Shown in pieces: positions 25,011 to 31,445 of a stretch of 32,563 nucleotides of DNA. The notes under the pieces were generated by a model, which searched no databases, was not told where the DNA came from, and saw nothing but the letters and a program-made list of their open reading frames with translations. Every line of letters starts with the position of its first letter. The first letter of the stretch is position 1. The DNA is from an uncultured Sphingomonas sp. (GTDB lineage: Bacteria; Pseudomonadota; Alphaproteobacteria; Sphingomonadales; Sphingomonadaceae), in NCBI GenBank assembly GCA_902806275.1, contig CADCVY010000007.1, forward strand, positions 1-32,563. The letters are read 5' to 3'. The position numbers were made by a program, and so were the translations under genes.

Positions 25011-27641
25011 TCAGGCGAGCGACTTGCTTGCCTGCTCGAATACGTCTTTCGACAGGCCCGGCGTTCCGACGATCCGCTCCAGCGCCTGCCGCATGAGCTC
25101 GGACCGCTTCGGCTCGAACCGGCGCCAGCGGCCGAAGGGCGGCACCAGCCGGGCGGCAACCTGCGGATTGAGCTTGTCGGCAGCAATGATCATGTCGGTG
25201 AGCAAAGTGTAGCCGCGGCCATCGGACGAGTGGAAGGCCCACTGGTTGGCTCCAAAATTCCCCGCAAGCGAACGCAGCCGGTTGGGGTTGCTGATCCGGA
25301 AATCAGCATGCTCAACCAGGCGCAGCACTTGGTCCACCGTGTCGGGCCGCTGCGCCACTGCCTGCAGTGCAAACCATTTGTCGAGCACCAGCGGCTCGTC
25401 CCGGAAACGCTCGTAGAAGGCATCAAGCGCTTGCCCGCGCTCCGGCGCGTCGAGCGAGACCAGGACGCCAAGGGCGCCCTGCCGATCGGTCATGTTGTCG
25501 GCGGTGTCGAACTGCGTCTTGGCGAGCTTGGCGGCTTGCCCCTCGTCCGCGGCGGCGAGCAAACCGAGCGCGACTGCCTTCAGCCGCCTGATACCCTTGG
25601 CCTGAGGGGACAGGTCGTTGCCAGCGGCACCCTCGCTACGGTGAGCGGAAAGCAGGTGATCGGCATTGGCCGAGCCGACTGCCGCCCTCAAGTCTTCGCG
25701 CGAGCGGTGAACCGCATCGGGATCGACCAATTCTAGGCGATCGGCGACCAGGCTTTCACTGGGCGGCACGATGGCTTCCGCCTTGAACGCGGGATCGAGG
25801 GCGTTGGAGGTCAGGGTCGCCCGGATCGCCCGCACGACCGGCTCGGAATCGACCGGCTCACCGCCCGCGCCCGCCACCAGCGCTCCCATCATCAGCTCCT
25901 GCATCGCTTCATAGCGGGCGAATGGGTCGGTGTCGGTCTGGGCGAGGCGCTCGAGCTCACCCGCGCGGCGAGCCACGCGCATGATGATGGGAGCCGAAAA
26001 GCCGCGGTTGATCGACAGCAGCGGCGGTTCGCCAACAGTGTCGAACCTGACGCTCTGCCGCTCCCGATCAAGCATGATCAACTGCTCGGGGACGACCTCC
26101 GCCCCGGACTGCTCGCCAATCAGCGCTGTCCGCAGGGGGATCGGCGCCGGCTGCTTGTCGGGCTGCCCCGGCGTCGGATCGACATTCTGTTCCAGATGCA
26201 GTGTCGCGTTGTGCGCTGCCGCGTCATGCTCGAGCCGGGCAGCGACCTTGGGTGTACCGGCCTGGCTGTACCAGGTCTGGAATCCCGACAGGTCGACGCC
26301 GCTCGCATCCTCCAGGGCCCGGACGAAGTCGTCGCAGGTCGCCGCCTCGCCGTCGTGCCGCTCGAAATAAAGGTCGGAGCCGGCGCGGAACTTCTCTGGC
26401 CCGAGCACGGCCGCCATCATGCGGATCAGCTCGGCGCCCTTATTGTAGACGGTCGCGGTGTAGAAGTTGGAGATCTCGATGAAGCTGTCCGGCCGGACCG
26501 CGTGTGCGAGCGGCCCCGCGTCTTCGGGGAACTGCGCCGCGCGCAGCACGCGGACATCCTCGATGCGCTTCACTGCGGGACTTGCGACATCGGCGGAGAA
26601 GCCCTGGTCGCGGAAGACGGTGAAGCCTTCCTTGAGGCTGAGCTGGAACCAGTCGCGGCAGGTGACCCGATTGCCGGACCAATTGTGGAAATATTCGTGG
26701 GCCACCACGCGCGAAATGTTGTCGAAGTCGGCGTCGGTCGCAGTCTCCTGGTCGGCGAGGACGTAGGCCGAGTTGAAGACGTTCAGCCCCTTGTTCTCCA
26801 TGGCGCCCATGTTGAAGTCGCTGACGGCGACGATGTTGAACTGGTCGAGGTCGTATTCGCGCCCGTACACCTCCTCGTCCCAGCGCATGGCGAGCTTCAG
26901 GCTCTCCATCGCGTGCGCGGTGCGCGGCAGGTCGGCCTCGCGCACCCAGATGCCGAGATCGACGGTTCGGCCGCTGGCCGTCGTAAAGGTGTCGCGGTTC
27001 GGCTTGAGGTCGCCGGCGACCAGCGCGAACAGGTAGGACGGCTTAGGGAACGGGTCTTCCCATTCGGCCCAGTGGCGGCCGTTTTCAGCTTGGCCCGCGT
27101 TCACCGGATTGCCGTTGGACAACAGCACCGGGAACTGGGTGGCGTCGGCTTCCAGATGAACCCGGAACCGCGACAGCACGTCTGGCCGATCGGGAAAGTA
27201 GGTGATCCGGCGAAAACCCTCGGCTTCGCATTGCGTGCAGAGGATTCCGCCGGAGGCATACAGCCCCATCAGCTTGGTGTTCGCTTCCGGGCTGACTTCG
27301 ACCTGCGTCTCAACCGTCGCTCGGTCGCCGGCGATCTCCAAGACAAGCGCCGGTCCATCGAAGCGATAGGAAGCGGCCTCGCCATCGATCTGAACCCCGA
27401 CGAGGTTAAGCTCGTCGCCGTCGAGCCGCAGCGGCCGGTCGTGCGATCCGTTGCGGACCGTCTCCAGCACGGCGCGAACTCGCGTCCGCTCGGGCGCCAG
27501 GGCGAACTCGAGCCGGATCTCGGGAACCAGCCAGTCCGGCGGGCGATAGTCTTCCCGCCGGGTGGCCACATGGGTGGGCGAGGGTGGCGCCTCGGGGGCG
27601 GTTTGCGCGTCGAGCAGGGTCGGGGAGCGGACATCGGCCAT
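25011..27641 (-). CDS. pepN: Aminopeptidase N (M1 family)
   Basis: An 876-residue zinc metalloprotease removing N-terminal residues from peptides, cytoplasmic since no signal peptide is seen. GAMEN is at residues 279-283, the zinc site HEYFH at 315-319, and the third ligand Glu338 in WFQLSLKEGFTV. The DUF3458 C-terminal domains (VARRAGELERLAQTDTDPFA and onward) complete the E. coli-like PepN layout, and the length matches (870-890). The ATG at 27641 is the natural start. It is divergent from the DUF2171 gene. Confidence 0.96.
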   Translation of the reverse strand: MADVRSPTLLDAQTAPEAPPSPTHVATRREDYRPPDWLVPEIRLEFALAPERTRVRAVLETVRNGSHDRPLRLDGDELNLVGVQIDGEAASYRFDGPALVLEIAGDRATVETQVEVSPEANTKLMGLYASGGILCTQCEAEGFRRITYFPDRPDVLSRFRVHLEADATQFPVLLSNGNPVNAGQAENGRHWAEWEDPFPKPSYLFALVAGDLKPNRDTFTTASGRTVDLGIWVREADLPRTAHAMESLKLAMRWDEEVYGREYDLDQFNIVAVSDFNMGAMENKGLNVFNSAYVLADQETATDADFDNISRVVAHEYFHNWSGNRVTCRDWFQLSLKEGFTVFRDQGFSADVASPAVKRIEDVRVLRAAQFPEDAGPLAHAVRPDSFIEISNFYTATVYNKGAELIRMMAAVLGPEKFRAGSDLYFERHDGEAATCDDFVRALEDASGVDLSGFQTWYSQAGTPKVAARLEHDAAAHNATLHLEQNVDPTPGQPDKQPAPIPLRTALIGEQSGAEVVPEQLIMLDRERQSVRFDTVGEPPLLSINRGFSAPIIMRVARRAGELERLAQTDTDPFARYEAMQELMMGALVAGAGGEPVDSEPVVRAIRATLTSNALDPAFKAEAIVPPSESLVADRLELVDPDAVHRSREDLRAAVGSANADHLLSAHRSEGAAGNDLSPQAKGIRRLKAVALGLLAAADEGQAAKLAKTQFDTADNMTDRQGALGVLVSLDAPERGQALDAFYERFRDEPLVLDKWFALQAVAQRPDTVDQVLRLVEHADFRISNPNRLRSLAGNFGANQWAFHSSDGRGYTLLTDMIIAADKLNPQVAARLVPPFGRWRRFEPKRSELMRQALERIVGTPGLSKDVFEQASKSLA

Positions 27642-27763
27642 GCGGGCGACTTAAGCGCCCCCTCCCGCGGTCACAACCCGCGGCCGCCGCGTCAGGAGAG
27701 CGGTTCGGCCTCCCGGCTCTGGTGACAGCGCCGGCGATCAAGCGTAGGCGCGAAGCGCAGCCG

Positions 27764-27789
27764 TGAACCTGCGCTGCCGGCGAAGCGTT
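27764..27789 (+). promoter_or_regulatory. Candidate EcfG-type general stress promoter
   Basis: TGAAC (27764-27768), a 17-base spacer, then CGTT (27786-27789) differs by one base from the alphaproteobacterial EcfG consensus GGAAC-N16/17-CGTT. It would start transcription near 27796, about 25 bases before the DUF2171 start. An inverted repeat AGCGCAG/CTGCGCT (27754-27760, 27769-27775) overlaps the -35 element. Confidence 0.4.
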
Positions 27790-27819
27790 GACCCGTCACC
27801 ACCAGAGCAGGAGAGGGCG

Positions 27820-28080
27820 ATGAGCAGCCTCGAAAATATCCGCGAGCATATGGAAGTGATCGGCGCCGACGGCGTGCACCTCGGCACCGTCGACCGGGTC
27901 GAGGATGGCCGAATCAAGCTGACGCGCCCCGATAGCGGCGTCGCGCACCAGGAACATCACCACTTCATTCCAGGCGGGCTGGTCGCCGAGGTCGAAGGCG
28001 ATCAGGTCCGCCTCAGCGCCCGTGCCGACGTCGTTGCGGCGCTGTTCGAAGAGGAAGCAAGCGGCGAGCCGATTGGCTAG
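27820..28080 (+). CDS. DUF2171 protein
   Basis: An 86-residue soluble protein matching DUF2171 (IREHMEVIGADGVHLGTVDR, IKLTRPDSG, HHHFIPGGLVAEV), a small PRC-barrel-like beta fold of unknown function that is frequent in alphaproteobacteria. The start is set by a strong Shine-Dalgarno (AGGAGAGGG, 27808-27816). The EcfG-like promoter upstream suggests stress induction. That is inference. Confidence 0.82.
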   Translation: MSSLENIREHMEVIGADGVHLGTVDRVEDGRIKLTRPDSGVAHQEHHHFIPGGLVAEVEGDQVRLSARADVVAALFEEEASGEPIG

Positions 28081-28274
28081 ACTCTTCCCTTTGGCGCCCT
28101 TGCCCTAGGCAGGCAACGGTGCCGATGACTCGCTTGGTCGTGTCGAGTTCAAGCACCAATCGCGCGCGAGTCGCCGGCGGAGTGAGAGCGGACGGGCGCG
28201 GGCACGGCTCGGCTGGGCGGATGGGGGCGGTGCAGGCGATTGCGCCGAAGCGGGAACTGCCCACATGGGCGGGT

Positions 28275-28604
28275 ATGAAGAAGGACGATGTCGCGTCGCG
28301 TCCGCCGCCCCGCAGCTGGGTCCGGGCCGAGGATTATGTCGAGGCGCTGGTGCGCCGCCGGGCCGTGCGCCGTGCGAGCGGGCTCAAGCCGCGCACCCAG
28401 CCCGAATCGCCGCGCCTATGGCTCAGTACCATTCCATTCATGGTGCTGATCGGCGGCCTGGCGGTGCTGACGCTGGGGATCATCGCCTCCGCCTGGCCGC
28501 AACCGTCCCGGCCGCCGGAACAGGAGCGCAGCGCGCCAGCGGCCGGAACCGCGTCAAAGGGCTGGTTCCAAGAGGCCGAGAAGGACTTCAAGCAAGCCGG
28601 CTAG
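28275..28604 (+). CDS. Hypothetical one-helix membrane protein
   Basis: A 109-residue protein with a basic N-terminal half (RSWVRAEDYVEALVRRRAVR), one membrane helix at about 52-74 (FMVLIGGLAVLTLGIIASAW) and a short Pro/Glu/Lys tail. No known domain is recognised. The ATG at 28275 is preferred, with a fair GGGCGGG upstream; the frame is open back to 28119, but that extension is low-complexity and lacks a ribosome site. The bases 28081-28274 hold nothing else I can name. Its TAG stop lies within CTAG, which is also the stop of the convergent gene. Confidence 0.55.
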   Translation: MKKDDVASRPPPRSWVRAEDYVEALVRRRAVRRASGLKPRTQPESPRLWLSTIPFMVLIGGLAVLTLGIIASAWPQPSRPPEQERSAPAAGTASKGWFQEAEKDFKQAG

Positions 28605-28981
28605 CAGCGCCAGACGCCGCCGCCCTGCCACTGCCGTTCGCAATTTTGATTGCTCTGCATACAGCGCGGAAAGCTGCGGTCGGGGCGATCGTGCCACCAA
28701 TCGTTGTAGCTCGACGGCTCCCAGCTGCGGTTGTTCCATCGCGCCCATTCGCCGCCGTAGACGCTGCTGACATAAGCGATGTCGGGACCGCGGTCGCGCC
28801 GGCGATCATGGCGGCGGTCGCCGCGGTCAGGCCGATGCCGCACCGGCCCGCCGATATCGGTGCCGCGGTGAACAGTGACGGCAGCCGCAGCGACGAAGCT
28901 GGGATCGCTCCAATGCTCCGCCACCGCGGGGGAAGCGACGGCGCTGAGCGCCGCGAGGGTTCCAAGCATCACTGAATGCAT
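28601..28981 (-). CDS. Secreted small Arg/Asp/His-rich protein
   Basis: A 126-residue protein with a clear Sec signal peptide (MHSVMLGTLAALSAVASPAV, predicted cleavage after A21). The mature part has a charged low-complexity tract (RHRPDRGDRRHDRRRDRG) followed by an aromatic, Cys-containing end (WARWNNRSW, then three Cys including the last residue). It may be periplasmic and metal- or polyanion-binding, but I recognise no family. The start is fixed by AAGGAGA seven bases upstream. A candidate EcfG promoter lies upstream (29020-29045). The stop is convergent with the preceding gene, sharing CTAG. Confidence 0.65.
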   Translation of the reverse strand: MHSVMLGTLAALSAVASPAVAEHWSDPSFVAAAAVTVHRGTDIGGPVRHRPDRGDRRHDRRRDRGPDIAYVSSVYGGEWARWNNRSWEPSSYNDWWHDRPDRSFPRCMQSNQNCERQWQGGGVWRC

Positions 28982-29019
28982 CGCGGTCTCTCCTTTGTGT
29001 TCGCTGCCGACCCGAAACA

Positions 29020-29045
29020 AACGCCGCAACCGTGCCACTCGTTGC
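29020..29045 (-). promoter_or_regulatory. Weak candidate EcfG-type promoter for the secreted protein
   Basis: On the minus strand GCAAC (29045-29041), a 17-base spacer, then CGTT (29023-29020): one mismatch to GGAAC-N17-CGTT. It would start transcription about 30 bases before the 28981 start codon. Confidence 0.3.
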
Positions 29046-29152
29046 ATCGGCGAATCCATTTCGAACGTCGCGGCCGGGCTCGCGCGCCCCGGCGACGGCG
29101 CGCAAACGGTGGCGCTAACCCGACGCTAACCGAAAGCCGTTAAGGCCGGGGC

Positions 29153-29701
29153 GTGAGCAAGTCCTGGAACCCGGGCCGTCATGCGGTGGAACTGCGACCG
29201 TCGCGAATCCGGCGCGAGCCCGTGCGCCTGCCGACCATCGCCCCGCCGCCCTCCCACCAAAGCGAGCTGCGCAGCGCGGTGATCGGCGTCGTGCTCATCG
29301 CGGTGGCGTGCGTCGCGGTGGTGGTCGGCATCGTCGCGATCGCCGCCAACCGGAGCGCAGCTCCAGCGCCGATCGACGCGGCGTTCGGCTTCTGCCAGAC
29401 CAGCGGCGGCAATTGCGTGCTCGATGGCCAAACCTTCCGGCTCGACGGGCAAGTGACCGCCATTGCCGGCATCGACGCGCCCAACATCCATCCCTCCCGC
29501 TGCAGCCAGGAGGGGCGCCTCGGTATTTCGGCCGCGGTGCAGCTGCGCGAGATGCTCAACCGCGGGCGCGTGACTGTTGTGGCGGGTGGCCGCGTCGAGG
29601 TCAGTGGACGCGATGTCGCCGCGATGATGATCGAAGCCGGCGCCGCCCGCGACGCGACCGCACCCCCGCGCGACTGGTGCGAGGTCCGCCCGGTCGAATA
29701 G
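29153..29701 (+). CDS. Membrane-anchored thermonuclease-fold protein, catalytically degenerate
   Basis: A 182-residue protein: a basic cytoplasmic N-terminus, one membrane helix at about 41-65 (AVIGVVLIAVACVAVVVGIV), then a domain resembling the first half of staphylococcal nuclease. CVLDGQTFRLDGQ and IAGIDAPNIHPSRC align with the usual DGDT and GIDAPE blocks. Counted against S. aureus nuclease, the second DGDT aspartate is Gln (residue 93), the Arg35 position is Ala, and Glu43 is Asn (residue 111). The domain is also shorter at the C-terminus. Four Cys (81, 88, 117 and 175) could form disulfides outside the membrane. It is probably a binding rather than cutting protein. GTG start at 29153. 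Confidence 0.65.
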   Translation: MSKSWNPGRHAVELRPSRIRREPVRLPTIAPPPSHQSELRSAVIGVVLIAVACVAVVVGIVAIAANRSAAPAPIDAAFGFCQTSGGNCVLDGQTFRLDGQVTAIAGIDAPNIHPSRCSQEGRLGISAAVQLREMLNRGRVTVVAGGRVEVSGRDVAAMMIEAGAARDATAPPRDWCEVRPVE

Positions 29702-29761
29702 AGGCACGACACGTCGCGCCCGTGAAGACCCGCGAGTGGCTGATCGTCGTGGGCCCCGGCG

Positions 29762-29779
29762 ATCAGCGATCTCGCTGAT
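29762..29779. terminator. Inverted repeat between convergent genes
   Basis: ATCAGCGA-TC-TCGCTGAT, perfect eight-base arms, lies across the stop of the KTSC gene and 60 bases after the nuclease-fold gene. It could be a bidirectional terminator; there is no T-run on either side. Confidence 0.35.
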
Positions 29780-29969
29780 ACGGGTAGCGGCCCAGAATGT
29801 GCGTATGGAAAAAGTGGCCGTGCGACGCGGCCGCTAAGAAGGCGGCATGCACCGCCGGTGGAACGCCAAAATAGCGGTACCAATCTCCGTCCAAGAAGCG
29901 CACGAACACGATGGAGTGCGCCGCGTCGTAGTCGATCTCTGCGAGCGCCTCGGACTCGACGCTGACCAT
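29763..29969 (-). CDS. KTSC domain protein
   Basis: A 68-residue protein that is a single KTSC domain: SEALAEIDYDAAHSIVFVRF, then YRYFGVPPAVHAAFLAAAS and GHFFHTHILGRYPY. The domain is found alone or at the ends of lysyl-tRNA synthetase-like and other proteins, and its function is not established; nucleic-acid binding has been suggested. The ATG lies one base after the nrdB stop (TGA-C-ATG), so it is probably translated with nrdB. That links it by context to ribonucleotide reduction, without evidence of mechanism. Confidence 0.75.
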   Translation of the reverse strand: MVSVESEALAEIDYDAAHSIVFVRFLDGDWYRYFGVPPAVHAAFLAAASHGHFFHTHILGRYPYQRDR

Positions 29970-29970
29970 G

Positions 29971-31029
29971 TCATTCAGCCGCAACTCCAGCCGCAGCAAA
30001 CATATCCTGCTCTGCCGCTTCGGCACCGTCATTCGCCACGGCGTCCGCTTTCGCTTTTTGCCGGCGGTCGAAGCTGTCCCACACATCACCCCAGTTCCCA
30101 CGCGTGGCCGCCTTGGAATATTCCGTCGCGCGGGTTTCGAAGAAGTTGGCGTGCTCGACGCCGTTGAGGAGGGGGGCGAGCCAGGGGAGGGGGTGCTCGT
30201 CGACCATGTAGATCGGCTGGAAGCCGAGCTGGCCGAGGCGCCAGTCGGCGATGTAGCGGATGTACTTCTTGATCTCCTTGGGGCTCATGCCGTTGACCGG
30301 CCCCTGCTCGAACGCGAGGTCAATGAACGCGTCCTCCAGGCGGACGGTCTTCTGGCAGACGTCCATGATCTCCTCGCGGACGGCCTTGGTCAGGCAGTCG
30401 CGTTCCTTCACGAAGGTGTGGAACAGCTTGATGATGCCCTCGCAGTGGAGGCTCTCGTCGCGCACCGACCAGCTGACGATCTGGCCCATGCCCTTCATCT
30501 TGTTGAAACGCGGGAAGTTCATCAGCATGGCGAAGCTGGCGAACAATTGCAGCCCCTCGGTGAAGCCGCCGAACATCGCGAGCGTCTTGGCGATGTCCTC
30601 GTCGGTGTCGACGCCAAAGGTGCTGAGGTAATCGTGCTTATCCTTCATCTCCTTGTACTGCATGAACATGCTGTACTCGCTCTCGGGCATGCCGATGGTG
30701 TCGAGGAGGTGGGAGTAAGCGGCGATATGCACCGTCTCCATGTTGGAGAATGCGGTCAGCATCATCTTGATCTCGGTCGGCTTGAACACGCGGCCGTATT
30801 TGTCGTGGTAGCAGTCCTGCACCTCGACGTCCGCCTGGGTGAAGAAGCGGAAGATCTGCGTCAGCAGGTTGCGCTCGTGCTCGGTGAGCTTCTGCGCCCA
30901 ATCGCGGCAGTCCTCGCCCAGCGGCACTTCCTCGGGCATCCAGTGGATCTGCTGCTGGCGTTTCCAATAGTCGAACGCCCACGGGTATTCGAACGGCTTG
31001 TACTGCTTGCGGGCTTCGAGGAGGGGCAT
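29971..31029 (-). CDS. nrdB: Ribonucleotide reductase small subunit, class I beta
   Basis: A 352-residue diiron/tyrosyl-radical subunit that generates the radical used by NrdA to reduce ribonucleotides. The expected ligands are visible: Asp67 (FTQADVEV), Glu98 and His101 (SNMETVHIAAYSH), Glu158 (GGFTEGLQLF), and Glu192 and His195 (VRDESLHCEG). Tyr105 sits where the radical tyrosine belongs. The start ATG at 31029 (MPLLEARKQYKPF) has AAGGAG upstream; longer in-frame starts would run through the small membrane-protein gene. It lies 49 bp after that gene and just before the KTSC gene. Confidence 0.95.
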   Translation of the reverse strand: MPLLEARKQYKPFEYPWAFDYWKRQQQIHWMPEEVPLGEDCRDWAQKLTEHERNLLTQIFRFFTQADVEVQDCYHDKYGRVFKPTEIKMMLTAFSNMETVHIAAYSHLLDTIGMPESEYSMFMQYKEMKDKHDYLSTFGVDTDEDIAKTLAMFGGFTEGLQLFASFAMLMNFPRFNKMKGMGQIVSWSVRDESLHCEGIIKLFHTFVKERDCLTKAVREEIMDVCQKTVRLEDAFIDLAFEQGPVNGMSPKEIKKYIRYIADWRLGQLGFQPIYMVDEHPLPWLAPLLNGVEHANFFETRATEYSKAATRGNWGDVWDSFDRRQKAKADAVANDGAEAAEQDMFAAAGVAAE

Positions 31030-31078
31030 CAGAGGGCTCCTTGGATACGCTTGGATATGGGGTTTGCGGGGGCGAAAT

Positions 31079-31291
31079 TCACCCTTGGACCGCTTCGAGT
31101 TCGGCTGCGCTGGGGCGGTAGTCGAGGCCGCCGAAGCCATGGATGAGGAGGATGGCGGCGACAACGCCGAGCAGGACGGCGCCCTGGCTGCCATGGCGCG
31201 CGTCGTCCTCGCCGCGCTTGCGGTAGAGCCAGATGGCCGCGGCGAGCAGGAGGAGGCCGGCGGCGATTTCGAGGATGGCGCCGGTGCTCAT
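31079..31291 (-). CDS. Hypothetical 70-residue membrane protein in the nrd locus
   Basis: Two hydrophobic helices at about 4-22 (GAILEIAAGLLLLAAAIWLY) and 36-52 (GAVLLGVVAAILLIHGFG), separated by a charged KRGEDDARHG loop, with a soluble acidic tail. No family is recognised. ATG 31291 is the only start that gives a sensible membrane protein; upstream in frame is the palindromic element. It sits between nrdA and nrdB in the same direction, so it is probably co-transcribed. A functional tie is not shown. Confidence 0.6.
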   Translation of the reverse strand: MSTGAILEIAAGLLLLAAAIWLYRKRGEDDARHGSQGAVLLGVVAAILLIHGFGGLDYRPSAAELEAVQG

Positions 31292-31380
31292 TGGGCGTCC
31301 TGGCGGGCGAGGGCGTCGGCGCGCCGCCGGGCGCGGGTGGCGGCTAGCCAGAGCTGCTGAGTGCTCTCGCTGAGCACGCG

Positions 31381-31430
31381 CCCCCTCTCCCCGCTCGCCT
31401 GCGGCGAGTCGCCCTCTCCCGCGAGGGGAG
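31381..31430. repeat. REP-like palindromic element
   Basis: Contains CTCGCC-TGC-GGCGAG (31394-31408) and CTCCC-GCGAG-GGGAG (31416-31430) as adjacent hairpins, plus a nine-base direct repeat CCCTCTCCC (31383 and 31412). The composition matches the short intergenic palindromes widespread in proteobacterial genomes, whose translation reads LPSPLAGEG. It lies 15 bases after the nrdA stop and may stabilise or end that transcript. Confidence 0.6.
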
Positions 31431-31445
31431 ACGGAAGTTGCTGCG

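Noticed and set aside
28119-28274. Upstream extension of the one-helix membrane protein
   Set aside because: Low-complexity Ser/Arg/Gly sequence without a ribosome site; the ATG at 28275 is better placed.
31288-31377. Short frame ending ATGA against the 70-residue membrane-protein gene
   Set aside because: About 29 codons, running out of a palindromic element, without a ribosome site; the overlap is probably chance.
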